From Pseudomonas hunanensis (GTDB lineage: Bacteria > Pseudomonadota > Gammaproteobacteria > Pseudomonadales > Pseudomonadaceae): 64,000 bases of DNA. Positions 38,471 through 48,061 of this stretch are shown here, piece after piece (within the stretch, counting starts at the first letter, position 1; each line of letters starts with the position of its first letter). The DNA lies in the NCBI RefSeq assembly GCF_013393325.1, contig NZ_QJRC01000065.1, positions 93,520 through 157,519 on the forward strand. Direction: 5' to 3'. The notes under the pieces were generated by a model. The model was not told where the DNA came from and searched no databases. It worked only from the letters and a program-made list of their open reading frames with translations. The translations under genes and the position numbers were made by a program.

Positions 38471-39325
38471 TCAATGGATCAGACCGACCCGCGACAGGTT
38501 GGGCAGATGGCTGAGTTTGGGCTCTGGCCAGCTCATCCACACCGCGAAGGCCTTGCCGACAATGTTCCTGTCCGGAACCATGCCGTGCAGTTCCTTGGGA
38601 ATGTTCGGGTCATCCCAGAAACGGCTGTCGTTGGAGTTGTCGCGGTTGTCGCCCATCATGAAGTAATGGCCTGCCGGCACGGTCCACTGCTGGTCCGGCG
38701 GCATGCGATAACGGCTCATCTCCTTGCGGATCAGGTGTTCGGCCTCGCCGAGCTTTTCCTTGTACAGCTGCGCGCTACCCAAGGTGCCCGGTTCGCTGCC
38801 CACCAGTTGTTCGGCAATCGGCTGGCCGTTGACGAACAACCGCTTGTCGTTGGTGTAGCGGACCACGTCGCCCGGCAGGCCTACTACACGCTTGATGTAG
38901 TTGACGTTCGGGTCGCTCGGGTAACGGAACACCATCACATCACCGCGTTGCGGATCACCGACCTCGATGACCTTCTTGTCGATCACCGGCAGACGAATGC
39001 CGTACGAGAACTTGTTCACCAGGATGAAGTCGCCCACTTCCAGCGTCGGTTTCATCGAACCCGACGGGATCTGGAACGGCTCGACCAGGAACGAACGCAG
39101 CACCAGCACGATGAACAGCACCGGGAAGAACGACTTGCCGTACTCGACCAGCAACGGCTCCTTGTTCAGGCGTTCGACCACCGCCATCTCGGGCTGGCTG
39201 ACGCTGCCCTGATAGTTGGCGATTGCCGCACGCCGGCGCGGGGCCAGGAACAGCAGGTCGATCAAGCCCAGCAGACCGCAGACGAAGACGGCGATGACTA
39301 GCAACAGCGGGAAATTTAGCGACAT
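38471..39325 (-). CDS. lepB: Signal peptidase I
   Basis: A 284-residue inner-membrane protease that removes signal peptides from exported proteins. Two N-terminal membrane segments (5-27, 64-80), catalytic Ser90 in PSGSMKPTL and general-base Lys145 in NYIKRVVGLPGD, the same positions as in E. coli to within one residue. GDNRDNSNDSR is the final family box. It follows lepA by five bases. Confidence 0.96.
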   Translation of the reverse strand: MSLNFPLLLVIAVFVCGLLGLIDLLFLAPRRRAAIANYQGSVSQPEMAVVERLNKEPLLVEYGKSFFPVLFIVLVLRSFLVEPFQIPSGSMKPTLEVGDFILVNKFSYGIRLPVIDKKVIEVGDPQRGDVMVFRYPSDPNVNYIKRVVGLPGDVVRYTNDKRLFVNGQPIAEQLVGSEPGTLGSAQLYKEKLGEAEHLIRKEMSRYRMPPDQQWTVPAGHYFMMGDNRDNSNDSRFWDDPNIPKELHGMVPDRNIVGKAFAVWMSWPEPKLSHLPNLSRVGLIH

Positions 39326-39330
39326 AGGAC

Positions 39331-41130
39331 CTAGCTATCCAACCTGAGCACGGCGAGGAAGGCTTCTTGTGGAATCTCCACGTTGCCCACCTGTTTCATG
39401 CGTTTCTTACCGGCCTTCTGCTTCTCCAGCAGTTTCTTCTTACGGCTGACGTCACCACCGTAGCACTTGGCCAGTACGTTCTTTCTGAGCGCCTTGACGG
39501 TTGTCCGCGCAATGATCTGGCCGCCAATGGCTGCCTGGATCGCCACGTCGAACATCTGCCGAGGGATCAGTTCCTTCATCTTCTCGGTCAACGCTCGGCC
39601 TTTGTAGGCCGCGTTGTCACGGTGCACGATCAATGCCAAGGCATCGACCTTGTCGCCGTTGATCAGTACGTCCAGCTTGACCAGGTTGGCCGACTGGTAG
39701 CGATCGAAATGATAGTCCAGCGAAGCATAGCCGCGGCTGGTGGACTTGAGACGGTCGAAGAAGTCGAGCACCACTTCGTTCATCGGCATGTCGTAACGCA
39801 CCTGCACCTGGCTGCCGAGGAACTGCATGTCGCGCTGAACGCCACGCTTCTCGATGCACAGGGTGATGACGTTGCCCAGGTGCTCCTGCGGCACCAGGAT
39901 GGTCGCCGTGACGATCGGCTCGCGGAAGTCGGTGACGGACGAGACATCCGGCAGCTTCGACGGGTTGTCGACGACGATGGTTTCGCCGGTCTTGAGCTCG
40001 AGCTCGTAGATCACGCTCGGCGCCGTGGTGATCAGGTCCAGGTCGTATTCGCGCTCCAGGCGCTCCTGGATGATCTCCATGTGCAGCATGCCCAGGAAGC
40101 CGCAACGGAAGCCGAAGCCCAGTGCGTCGGAGCTTTCCGGCATGTACTGCAAGGACGAGTCGTTCAGGGTCAGCTTCTGCAGTGCATCGCGGAAGTCCTC
40201 GAAGTCGTCGGAGCTGACCGGGAACAGGCCGGCATAAACCTGTGGCTGGATTTTCTTGAAACCAGCCAGCACTTCGACCTCAGGGGTCGACGACAGGGTC
40301 AGGGTGTCACCCACCGGCGCACCATGAATGTCCTTGATGCTGGCGATGATGAAGCCCACTTCACCGGCTTTCAGATCTGCGGTCTGGGTGTGTTTCGGGG
40401 TGAATACACCGACGCTGTCGACCAGGTGCACCTTGCCGGTGGACTTGACCAGAATCTTGTCGCCTTTCTTTACACGGCCATGGCGCACGCGCACCAGCGA
40501 GACCACGCCCAGGTAGTTGTCGAACCAGGAGTCGATGATCAGCGCTTGCAGCGGTGCATCGATTTCACCTTCCGGCGCTGGGATGGTGTGCACCAGGCGC
40601 TCGAGCACCTCGTCCACGCCCATGCCGCTCTTGGCGCTGCAGGCCACGGCGTCGGTAGCGTCGATACCGATGATCTTCTCGATCTCGTCCTTGACGCGGT
40701 CCGGGTCGGCCTGGGGCAGGTCCATCTTGTTCAGGACCGGCATGACTTCCAGGCCCTGCTCGATGGCGGTGTAGCAGTTGGCCACGGACTGGGCTTCAAC
40801 GCCCTGGCCAGCATCGACCACCAGCAGTGCACCTTCACAGGCCGCCAGCGAGCGCGAGACTTCGTAGGTGAAGTCGACGTGACCGGGGGTGTCGATGAAG
40901 TTCAGCTGGTAGGTTTTGCCGTCTTGCGCCTTGTAGTGAAGCGTGACGCTGTGGGCCTTGATGGTGATACCGCGCTCACGCTCCAGGTCCATGGAATCGA
41001 GCACCTGGGCTTCCATTTCGCGTGCCGACAGGCCACCGCACATCTGGATGAAACGGTCGGCCAGCGTCGACTTGCCATGGTCGATGTGGGCGATGATGGA
41101 GAAATTGCGGATATGACTCAAATCACTCAC
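39331..41130 (-). CDS. lepA: Elongation factor 4 (LepA)
   Basis: A 599-residue ribosome-bound GTPase. G1 is [11 protein letters not shown]3 DTPGHVDF, G4 NKMDLP; the EF-G-like domains follow and the LepA-specific C-terminal domain has [11 protein letters not shown] and [14 protein letters not shown]. It aids translation or initiation on difficult mRNAs. It is first of the lepA-lepB pair. Confidence 0.97.
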   Translation of the reverse strand: MSDLSHIRNFSIIAHIDHGKSTLADRFIQMCGGLSAREMEAQVLDSMDLERERGITIKAHSVTLHYKAQDGKTYQLNFIDTPGHVDFTYEVSRSLAACEGALLVVDAGQGVEAQSVANCYTAIEQGLEVMPVLNKMDLPQADPDRVKDEIEKIIGIDATDAVACSAKSGMGVDEVLERLVHTIPAPEGEIDAPLQALIIDSWFDNYLGVVSLVRVRHGRVKKGDKILVKSTGKVHLVDSVGVFTPKHTQTADLKAGEVGFIIASIKDIHGAPVGDTLTLSSTPEVEVLAGFKKIQPQVYAGLFPVSSDDFEDFRDALQKLTLNDSSLQYMPESSDALGFGFRCGFLGMLHMEIIQERLEREYDLDLITTAPSVIYELELKTGETIVVDNPSKLPDVSSVTDFREPIVTATILVPQEHLGNVITLCIEKRGVQRDMQFLGSQVQVRYDMPMNEVVLDFFDRLKSTSRGYASLDYHFDRYQSANLVKLDVLINGDKVDALALIVHRDNAAYKGRALTEKMKELIPRQMFDVAIQAAIGGQIIARTTVKALRKNVLAKCYGGDVSRKKKLLEKQKAGKKRMKQVGNVEIPQEAFLAVLRLDS

Positions 41131-41269
41131 AGGTCAACACTCGAAAAGGCTGCGAGCCGGACGCCCGCCGAAAAATAGCCGGGAATTGTACCTTAAGCTG
41201 CTGGGATATGGGAGATTCCTCTGTCCGACTGTACACAGCAATCACCCCCGCAATTGTGAAGATTCATGA

Positions 41270-41295
41270 AAAAGGGCAGCCGAAGCTGCCCTTTT
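41270..41295 (-). terminator. Terminator after mucD
   Basis: AAAAGGGCAGC and GCTGCCCTTTT pair around CGAA; on the minus strand this is a UUCG tetraloop followed by five T residues. It lies 16 bases beyond the mucD stop and separates it from lepA. Confidence 0.92.
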
Positions 41296-41311
41296 CGCCT
41301 TGCGAAACCGC

Positions 41312-42745
41312 TTATTCAGCAAGTTTGAAGGTGATGAAGCTGGCGCGCCCCTGACGCAGGACGCGCATCGATACCGAACGGTTCTTCGGCAGCTCCTTGG
41401 CGATTTCGGTGAATTCCTTGGCCGAACCGATGGCCTGGTTGTTCAGGTGGCTGATGACATCACCCGGGCGCAGGCCAATCATGGCTGCGGGGCCATCCTG
41501 CACTTCCTTGATGACCACGCCTCCCTTGAGCTCCAGGGATTTCTTCTGCTCGGCGGTCAGGTCGGCCACCGATACGCCCAGGCGGTTGCTGCTGCGCTCG
41601 GCGCTGCCTTCGGCGCCAGTGCCAATGTCGGCATCGTCGTCCGGCAGTGCGCCCACGCTGATGTCCAGGTTCTGACGCTTGCCGTTGCGGATGATTTCCA
41701 GCTTGGCCTTCTCGCCATCCTTGAGGCCGCCAACCAGGTGCGGCAGGTCGGCCGACATGACGATAGGCTGGCCGTTCATGCTGAGGATCACGTCACCCAC
41801 CTGCAGGCCGCCCTTGGCAGCCGGGCCGTTTTCCAATACCTGGGCCACCAGGGCACCCGCAGGCTTGTCCAGGCCGAAGGATTCAGCCAGGTCCTTGTTG
41901 ACCTCCTGAATCACTACACCCAGCCAGCCACGGCTGACCTTGCCGTCTTTTTTCAACTGGTTGGAGACATCGATCGCCACATCGATCGGGATGGCGAACG
42001 ACAAGCCCATGAAACCGCCAGAACGGGTGAAGATCTGCGAGTTGATACCCACCACTTCGCCCTTCATGTTGAACAGCGGACCACCGGAGTTACCCGGGTT
42101 GATGGCCACGTCGGTTTGGATGAACGGTACGTAGGTGTCATTGGGCAGGGTCCGGCCCTTGGCGCTGACGATACCTTTGGTCACCGAATGGTCGAAGCCG
42201 AACGGCGAACCGATGGCCAGTACCCACTCACCCACCTTGAGCTTCTCGGAATCACCCAGCTTCACGATCGGCAGGTTCTTGCCCTCGACCTTCAGCAGGG
42301 CCACGTCGGTACGCGGGTCGGTGCCGACCAATTTGGCCTGCAGCTCGCTGCGGTCCGACAGGCGGACGATGATCTCGTCGGCGTCGGCGACCACGTGGTT
42401 GTTGGTGAGCACGTAGCCATCACTGGAAATGATGAAGCCCGAGCCCAGCGACTGCGCCTCGCGCTGGCGGTCACCGCGTGGCGAGCGCGGCTGCTGCGGC
42501 ATGTTGCGTTCGAAGAACTCGCGGAACATCGGCGGCAGGCCTTCCAGGTCCGGCATCTGCCCTGCAGCGATGCGGCGATCCGGCAGCTTCTGCTTGGTAC
42601 TAATGTTGACCACCGCCGGCGAGGCCTGCTCGACCAGGGTGGTGAAGTCCGGCAGGGCTTCCTCGGCCTGGGCGGTGAGCACCTGGCCGAGCATGAGCAC
42701 GGCGGCGAACATCGTTAGGTAGGATTTCAAGCGTGGTATTGACAT
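41312..42745 (-). CDS. mucD: Periplasmic serine protease MucD (DegP/HtrA family)
   Basis: A 477-residue secreted chaperone-protease with a signal peptide (cut after AQA, residue 27). Catalytic triad His117 (TNNHVV), Asp147 (DVALLK) and Ser220 (NPGNSGGPL), followed by two PDZ domains (about 265-360 and 385-470). It removes misfolded envelope proteins and dampens AlgU signalling. It is spaced 176 bases from mucB with a hairpin between, so it probably has its own transcript as well. Confidence 0.95.
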   Translation of the reverse strand: MSIPRLKSYLTMFAAVLMLGQVLTAQAEEALPDFTTLVEQASPAVVNISTKQKLPDRRIAAGQMPDLEGLPPMFREFFERNMPQQPRSPRGDRQREAQSLGSGFIISSDGYVLTNNHVVADADEIIVRLSDRSELQAKLVGTDPRTDVALLKVEGKNLPIVKLGDSEKLKVGEWVLAIGSPFGFDHSVTKGIVSAKGRTLPNDTYVPFIQTDVAINPGNSGGPLFNMKGEVVGINSQIFTRSGGFMGLSFAIPIDVAIDVSNQLKKDGKVSRGWLGVVIQEVNKDLAESFGLDKPAGALVAQVLENGPAAKGGLQVGDVILSMNGQPIVMSADLPHLVGGLKDGEKAKLEIIRNGKRQNLDISVGALPDDDADIGTGAEGSAERSSNRLGVSVADLTAEQKKSLELKGGVVIKEVQDGPAAMIGLRPGDVISHLNNQAIGSAKEFTEIAKELPKNRSVSMRVLRQGRASFITFKLAE

Positions 42746-42801
42746 ACGGCTCCCGTCACAACGAGCGGTAGTTTAGAAAGACCCCTGCACAAAGCAGGAA
42801 A

Positions 42802-42825
42802 GGCCAGGCTCCAAGAAGCCTGACC
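42802..42825 (-). terminator. Hairpin between mucB and mucD
   Basis: GGCCAGGCT and AGCCTGACC form a 9-bp stem with one mismatch and a six-base loop; on the minus strand a short T-rich run follows. It may attenuate read-through from algU-mucA-mucB into mucD. Confidence 0.5.
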
Positions 42826-42921
42826 TATAGAAAATTTGCCGAAGGATTGCAAATGACAATGCTTTAATTTCATTTCAGCCGTATGTCCACCTGCCTTGGC
42901 ATGGCCCGCAAAAGCACGCCA

Positions 42922-43887
42922 TTACTGACGTGCCTGGGCATCCTGTGGGCGCATCGACAAGGCGACACGTTCTGCCGTACCCAGTGGTATTTCGCCAACC
43001 ACGGTCACCATCACTTTGCCTTTGGGCGTGTTCAGACGGCGCGAGACAGCGGAAGTCGGGCCCAGCTGGGTGCGCATGTCCGTACCGCCATCATCGTTCA
43101 CTTGTTCGAGGAACACCGAGAAACGCGCCAGGCCATCGTCATACATAAGGCTGCTGACCGAGCTGTTGCGTTTGGAGTCCTGGCGCACCGAACTGTTGAC
43201 CAGTTCGAAACCAGGTGGCAACCAGTCCGAACGCCAGCCGGCGACCGTGTCATTGCTGCCGGACGCCACATGCTGCACCGGTTTGCACGCGGCACTGGGG
43301 CGCAGGTCAGCATCACTGGGTAATTCGTCGGTATCGAGGCGAGTCATCTGGAAGCGCTCCAGCAACTGCCCCTTGTCGTTGAGCATCAACGAGCGCAGCG
43401 GCAGGCCAGTGTTACGGTCCAGATGCAATTCGAACGCATAGCGGTGCTGGTCGCGTGGCGTGAGCGTGACGATCACGGCGTCGCGCCCGGCGACCCGTGA
43501 CTTGCCTGCCACACTCAAATCGTACCAGCCCATCAGTTTCAGCGGATCAAGTACACGTGGCGCGGTATCCGGCGGCGTCGTAACACCGCTGACCAAGGCC
43601 CCGCTGACACACGCCACCTTGCCATCCACGCGCACGATTTCCTGGGCGGCGCCATCGAGCTGCAACAGCCGCTCGCTGACCTTGCCGTCCTCGACCCTGT
43701 GCCAGATATCGTGGGAAGAGAAGCTGCCGTTGCGTTCGTAGACGAAAGAGCCTTGATAGCTCTGTTTTTGCTCGGCCTGTGCCAGCTTGTTCAGCCATTC
43801 ACTCGCCTCGGGCGAGGAGTTGGCCGCCAATGCTGGCACCGTCATGCAGCTGCCAATCAGCAGCGACAGGAGAGGTAGCGCGCGCAT
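42922..43887 (-). CDS. mucB: Sigma factor regulatory protein MucB/RseB
   Basis: A 321-residue periplasmic protein that binds the anti-sigma factor MucA and shields it from proteolysis until it senses envelope lipid or protein damage. Signal peptide 1-21 (cut after ALA); N-terminal lipoprotein-like fold with YQGSFVYERNGSFSSHDIWHRVEDG blocks; C-terminal domain with SSLMYDDGLARFSVFLE. It follows mucA by 12 bases in the algU operon. Confidence 0.95.
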   Translation of the reverse strand: MRALPLLSLLIGSCMTVPALAANSSPEASEWLNKLAQAEQKQSYQGSFVYERNGSFSSHDIWHRVEDGKVSERLLQLDGAAQEIVRVDGKVACVSGALVSGVTTPPDTAPRVLDPLKLMGWYDLSVAGKSRVAGRDAVIVTLTPRDQHRYAFELHLDRNTGLPLRSLMLNDKGQLLERFQMTRLDTDELPSDADLRPSAACKPVQHVASGSNDTVAGWRSDWLPPGFELVNSSVRQDSKRNSSVSSLMYDDGLARFSVFLEQVNDDGGTDMRTQLGPTSAVSRRLNTPKGKVMVTVVGEIPLGTAERVALSMRPQDAQARQ

Positions 43888-43899
43888 GATCCTCCTTAC

Positions 43900-44490
43900 T
43901 TAACGGTTTTCCAGGCTGGCGGCGCGGGCATACGGCAATGCCGTTTCAGTGCCTTTGAGCGCGGATTCCTGGGCATGCTGGCGCAGGTAACCTGGCAGAC
44001 GCTGATCCCAGCCGGCCTGGTTCTGCAGCACGCCATTGGCCATTGGCCCGGTCGGTTGCTCACTGCTCTCACTATAGCCTGCCAAAACAGCCGGGCCCTG
44101 TGCTTGTGGCACGCTCAGACCTTGCTGGACAGGTTGCTGGGCAGCCAGCTCGGCACCCGTGATTTCGTCCTGGTTGTACATGCGTACACCGGCCAGCACC
44201 GCTACGGTCACCGAGGCGGCTACCGCAAGGCGCCCTATGCTGCGCCACGGGCCTTTCTTGACCTTGGCGGGCACGGCTTCGTCGGCCAGCGCAGCAGACA
44301 CCGCCGAGGCGATATCCAGGTTGGGCAGCAGCAACTCCTTGTGCATGGCTGCACGGGCGACCTGGTAACGCGACCAGGTGGCACGGGTTTCGGCATCGTC
44401 GACGGCGTTCAACACCCGACGCAGTTCCAGTTCGTCCGCTTCGTTATCCATCACCGCGGACAGCGATTCCTGCAAAGCTTCACGACTCAT
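43900..44490 (-). CDS. mucA: Anti-sigma factor MucA
   Basis: A 196-residue single-pass membrane protein. The cytoplasmic part (1-80; ESLSAVMDNEADELELRRVL) holds AlgU inactive; one membrane helix at about 87-105; the periplasmic part binds MucB. Stress triggers its cleavage, releasing AlgU. The reading frame is intact, so no mucoid-type mutation is evident. It is 31 bases downstream of algU. Confidence 0.95.
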   Translation of the reverse strand: MSREALQESLSAVMDNEADELELRRVLNAVDDAETRATWSRYQVARAAMHKELLLPNLDIASAVSAALADEAVPAKVKKGPWRSIGRLAVAASVTVAVLAGVRMYNQDEITGAELAAQQPVQQGLSVPQAQGPAVLAGYSESSEQPTGPMANGVLQNQAGWDQRLPGYLRQHAQESALKGTETALPYARAASLENR

Positions 44491-44521
44491 GGCGGTTCCT
44501 CTCTTGGCTGTCGCCGCTGTC

Positions 44522-45103
44522 TCAGGTTTCCTGCAACAACGGCTGCAGGGCTTTGTCTATGGCCTCCCGAGCGCGGAAGATTCGAGAGCGCACGGTACCC
44601 ACCGGACATTGCATGACACTGGCAATGTCTTCGTAACTCAGTCCGTCGAACTCGCGCAGGGTCAATGCCGTACGCAGGTCTTCGGGCAGCTGCTGGATGG
44701 TGCGATGGACAGTGCCTTCGATTTCATCCCGCAACAACGAGCGCTCTGGGGACTCGAGATCCTTGAGACCATGATCGCCGTCGTAAAACTCCGCATCCTC
44801 GGAGCTCACATCGCTGTCTGGCGGCCGTCTTCCACGGGACACCAGGTAGTTCTTCGCCGTGTTGATGGCGATGCGGTACAGCCACGTATAAAACGCACTG
44901 TCGCCGCGAAAGTTGCCAAGCGCACGGTAGGCCTTGATAAAGGCTTCCTGTGCTACATCCTGGGCCTCGTGGGTGTCGTGAACGAACCGCACGATCAACC
45001 CGAGAATCTTGTGCTGATACTTCAGCACCAACAGATCGAACGCTCGCCTGTCGCCGCGCTGAACGCGCTCGACAAGCTGCTGATCCTCTTCCTGGGTTAG
45101 CAT
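44522..45103 (-). CDS. algU: RNA polymerase sigma factor AlgU (RpoE, sigma-22)
   Basis: A 193-residue ECF sigma factor for envelope stress and alginate genes. Region 2 includes DLLVLKYQHKILGLI and DVAQEAFIKAYRAL; region 4 has LREFDGLSYEDIASVMQCPVGTVRSRI in pieces. The ATG at 45103 (MLTQEED) gives the standard length; an ATG two codons earlier (45109) is less likely. It is first of the algU-mucA-mucB operon, with a matching AlgU-type promoter 60 bases upstream. Confidence 0.96.
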   Translation of the reverse strand: MLTQEEDQQLVERVQRGDRRAFDLLVLKYQHKILGLIVRFVHDTHEAQDVAQEAFIKAYRALGNFRGDSAFYTWLYRIAINTAKNYLVSRGRRPPDSDVSSEDAEFYDGDHGLKDLESPERSLLRDEIEGTVHRTIQQLPEDLRTALTLREFDGLSYEDIASVMQCPVGTVRSRIFRAREAIDKALQPLLQET

Positions 45104-45162
45104 GAACACTCCTCAGTGAACTCGAAGGAGCGCTGCAACAGCCATCGTTCAGGCTTGCAACC

Positions 45163-45189
45163 ATAGACTCGGGCTTTGCGCAAAAGTTC
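45163..45189 (-). promoter_or_regulatory. AlgU-type promoter of algU
   Basis: On the minus strand GAACTT (45189-45184), 16 bases, TCTAT (45167-45163). The AlgU consensus is GAACTT, 16-17 bases, TCTGA. The -35 is perfect and the -10 keeps TCT. It lies about 60 bases before the algU start and would give positive autoregulation, as in P. aeruginosa. Confidence 0.7.
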
Positions 45190-45538
45190 TCCCCTCCAAG
45201 CAAGTTTCCTGCAGCCCTTGGTCGGCTTGCACGGAAGACGCTGCGCGGTCACGGCCGGCTAACGTCGATAATCAGGTTTCGAATACGCAGGAGCAGCCCG
45301 GACAGGCCTGCCGCCCTGCGTCGCCGCGGCAAATTGTGGCGTACGGGCAGCCTTCATAGGATTTCCGGCCATGCCGGAAAGTTCCCACAAAGGTTGCCGC
45401 AACCTGGCAAGTGGCATGGAAATTGGCCACCCGGGGCTGCTATAAAGGCATCCCGGCCAAGTTTAACGATAGTTTCACAATGCCATCTGCGCGTGACTAT
45501 TGTGCCGCGCCCCTTCCAAAGATTACTAGTGTCCCGAC
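45190..45538. other. algU-nadB divergent spacer
   Basis: About 350 bases with no credible gene. It holds two short perfect hairpins: TTTCCGGC, CAT, GCCGGAAA at 45362-45380, and GGTTG, CCG, CAACC at 45392-45404. TATAAA at 45441 could be part of a nadB promoter but no well-spaced -35 is clear. A 75-codon open frame from 45334 overlaps nadB and looks spurious. Confidence 0.5.
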
Positions 45539-47143
45539 ATGAGCCAACAATTCCAACATGATGTCCTGGTGATCGGCAGCGGTGCCGCCGGTCTCAGCCT
45601 GGCACTTAACCTCCCCAGCCACCTGCGCGTTGCCGTGCTCAGCAAGGGCGACCTGGCCAACGGCTCGACCTTCTGGGCCCAAGGCGGCGTCGCGGCGGTG
45701 CTGGACAACACTGACACCGTCCAGTCGCATGTCGAAGACACCCTCAATGCTGGCGGCGGCCTTTGCCATGAAGAAGCGGTGCGTTTTACCGTCGAGCACA
45801 GCCGTGAAGCCATCCAGTGGTTGATCGAGCAAGGCGTGCCCTTCACCCGCGACGAGCACTACAGCGTCGATGATGGCGGCTTCGAGTTCCACCTCACCCG
45901 TGAAGGCGGCCATAGCCACCGGCGCATCATCCATGCCGCCGACGCCACTGGCGCGGCCATTTTCACCACGCTGCTGGAGCAGGCTCGCCAGCGCCCGAAT
46001 ATCCAGCTGCTGGAGCAGCGCGTGGCGGTCGACCTGATTACCGAACGTCGCCTGGGCCTGCCCGGCGAACGCTGCCTTGGCGCCTACGTGCTCGACCGCA
46101 ACACCGGTGAGGTAGACACCTTTGGTGCGCGCTTCACCGTGCTGGCCACTGGCGGTGCGGCCAAGGTCTATCTCTATACCAGCAACCCCGACGGCGCCTG
46201 TGGCGACGGCATCGCCATGGCCTGGCGGGCCGGTTGTCGGGTGGCGAACCTGGAATTCAACCAGTTCCACCCGACCTGCCTGTACCACCCACAGGCCAAG
46301 AGCTTCCTGGTCACCGAAGCCCTGCGCGGCGAGGGCGCCCTGTTGCGCCTGCCCAACGGCGAACGCTTCATGCCACGCTTCGACCCACGCGAAGAGCTGG
46401 CCCCCCGCGACATCGTGGCCCGCGCCATTGACCACGAAATGAAGCGCCTGGGCGTGGACTGCGTCTACCTGGACATCACTCACAAGCCAGCCGATTTCAT
46501 CAAGAGCCACTTCCCTACCGTATACGAGCGCTGCCTGGCCTTTGGCATCGACATCACTCGTCAGCCCATCCCGGTGGTACCTGCTGCGCACTACACCTGC
46601 GGCGGGGTGATGGTCGACGACCGCGGCCATACCGACGTGCCAGGTTTGTATGCCATCGGTGAAACCAGCTTCACCGGCCTTCACGGCGCCAACCGCATGG
46701 CGAGCAACTCGCTGCTGGAATGCTTCGTCTATGGCCGCGCTGCCGCCGCTGACATCCAGGCAAATCTGGAGCAAGTGCCCATGCCCAAAGCCCTGCCCGG
46801 TTGGGATGCCAGCCAGGTCACCGACTCGGACGAAGACGTGATCATTGCGCACAACTGGGACGAATTGCGGCGGTTCATGTGGGACTACGTGGGCATTGTG
46901 CGCACCAGCAAGCGCCTGCAGCGGGCCCAGCACCGCATTCGGCTGCTGCTGGATGAAATCGACGAGTTCTACAGCAACTACAAGGTCAGCCGCGATCTGA
47001 TCGAATTGCGCAACCTGGCTCAGGTCGCCGAGCTGATGATCTTGTCGGCGATGCAGCGCAAGGAGAGCCGTGGGTTGCATTACACCCTGGATTACCCGGG
47101 GATGTTGGACGAGGCCAAGGATACCGTTCTCAGTCCGGTCTGA
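45539..47143 (+). CDS. nadB: L-aspartate oxidase
   Basis: A 534-residue flavoenzyme that oxidises L-aspartate to iminoaspartate, the first step of bacterial NAD synthesis. FAD-binding [11 protein letters not shown] at the N-terminus, the succinate dehydrogenase-like segment [16 protein letters not shown], and [13 protein letters not shown] plus [26 protein letters not shown] read in parts. It is divergent from algU and ends at a 20-bp hairpin. Confidence 0.95.
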   Translation: MSQQFQHDVLVIGSGAAGLSLALNLPSHLRVAVLSKGDLANGSTFWAQGGVAAVLDNTDTVQSHVEDTLNAGGGLCHEEAVRFTVEHSREAIQWLIEQGVPFTRDEHYSVDDGGFEFHLTREGGHSHRRIIHAADATGAAIFTTLLEQARQRPNIQLLEQRVAVDLITERRLGLPGERCLGAYVLDRNTGEVDTFGARFTVLATGGAAKVYLYTSNPDGACGDGIAMAWRAGCRVANLEFNQFHPTCLYHPQAKSFLVTEALRGEGALLRLPNGERFMPRFDPREELAPRDIVARAIDHEMKRLGVDCVYLDITHKPADFIKSHFPTVYERCLAFGIDITRQPIPVVPAAHYTCGGVMVDDRGHTDVPGLYAIGETSFTGLHGANRMASNSLLECFVYGRAAAADIQANLEQVPMPKALPGWDASQVTDSDEDVIIAHNWDELRRFMWDYVGIVRTSKRLQRAQHRIRLLLDEIDEFYSNYKVSRDLIELRNLAQVAELMILSAMQRKESRGLHYTLDYPGMLDEAKDTVLSPV

Positions 47144-47148
47144 CATTT

Positions 47149-47204
47149 GCAGCGCCTGTGAGATCGAGCGCCGCGCGGGCGGCCCTCGATCTCACAGGCG
47201 CTGC
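47149..47204. repeat. 20-bp perfect inverted repeat between nadB and ygfX
   Basis: The arm 47149-47168 (GCAGCGCCTGTGAGATCGAG) is exactly complementary to 47185-47204, with a 16-base loop that folds again (GCCGC/GCGGC). It lies 5 bases after the nadB stop and about 20 before the convergent ygfX stop. It belongs to a second type of Pseudomonas intergenic palindrome and likely ends both transcripts. Confidence 0.8.
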
Positions 47205-47225
47205 CCCCGCTACGTCGAACACTTC

Positions 47226-47690
47226 TCAGCCCTGCCCCATTCCCACCTCAGCCCAGCGCCGCCGACTGAACTTCAACCGCACCCGCATGCGCCGATGCTC
47301 ATCAGCCCCCAGCGCATCCCGCGGTATGCACTGGCTCTCCCCCCACCATCGCCCCGCCCGCTCGAAGCGCACCACCACCAACCCCGGCAACGCCACGCTA
47401 TCCCGACACAGCCGCACCGGCTGCCACCCGCAGGCACGGCTGAACACCTGCCAGCCGCGCGCATCACGCCGCAGGCCGACAACGGCATGCTCATGGGTCA
47501 ACAAGATACGACGAGGAATGGCCCAGCTAGCGTGGGCAAGACAGGCAGCGACAACAAAAAAAGCCAACCACCCAGGCAGCGCGCTCGCCCACACGGCAAG
47601 CCACGCCACTGCCTGGCAGGCCAAGTAGGCCGTCAGCAGCAGGCGCGAGCCTTGCCAACGGCACTCGAAGCACTCACTTGGGCTGGACAC
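47226..47690 (-). CDS. YgfX-like membrane protein
   Basis: A 154-residue protein with two hydrophobic segments near the N-terminus (about 17-35 and 38-55) and a basic C-terminal half, the layout of YgfX/CptA. The GTG at 47690 overlaps the sdhE end by 17 bases and begins just before the membrane part; longer in-frame starts run through sdhE in another frame. In E. coli YgfX is encoded beside SdhE and linked to cell-shape effects, though its role is disputed. Confidence 0.7.
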   Translation of the reverse strand: MSSPSECFECRWQGSRLLLTAYLACQAVAWLAVWASALPGWLAFFVVAACLAHASWAIPRRILLTHEHAVVGLRRDARGWQVFSRACGWQPVRLCRDSVALPGLVVVRFERAGRWWGESQCIPRDALGADEHRRMRVRLKFSRRRWAEVGMGQG

Positions 47691-47928
47691 GGTCCAGAAT
47701 GATGCGGACCATGCGCTGCAGCTCCGGGTCTTCCGACTCGGTGCGCTCCATGAACCAGCCGAACATGTCCTGATCCTCACAGCTCAACAGACGCACATAA
47801 AGCTCACGATCAGTCTCGTTGAGGGTGGGGTAGACTTCCTGGGTGAAAGGCACCAGCAGCACGTCCAGTTCCAGCATGCCGCGGCGGCTGTGCCAGAAAA
47901 GCCGGTTGAGTTCAGTTTGTTCGACCAT
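47674..47928 (-). CDS. sdhE: Succinate dehydrogenase flavinylation factor SdhE
   Basis: An 84-residue helical protein that promotes covalent FAD attachment to SdhA. The conserved RGxxE motif is RGMLE (16-20). A strong GAGGAGG ribosome site fixes the ATG at 47928 rather than the upstream 48000. It is divergent from ygfZ and overlaps ygfX. Confidence 0.93.
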   Translation of the reverse strand: MVEQTELNRLFWHSRRGMLELDVLLVPFTQEVYPTLNETDRELYVRLLSCEDQDMFGWFMERTESEDPELQRMVRIILDRVQPK

Positions 47929-48061
47929 GGGGCCCTCCTCGAATGGCCCGCCAGTATACAGCCAGGCGCGCCAGGCGACACCGGGCGTTGGTCTAGTCAC
48001 CTACCTATTTTGTTACCGGCGTTCTATGATGGCCGCCAGTCTTTAGCCACCGCGATGACCC

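Noticed and set aside
39367..41178. 603-codon open frame on the plus strand opposite lepA
   Set aside because: It is the reverse shadow of a highly conserved gene in GC-rich DNA and has no recognisable domain.
45334..45561. 75-codon open frame before nadB
   Set aside because: No ribosome site, overlaps nadB in another frame and contains the hairpin arms.
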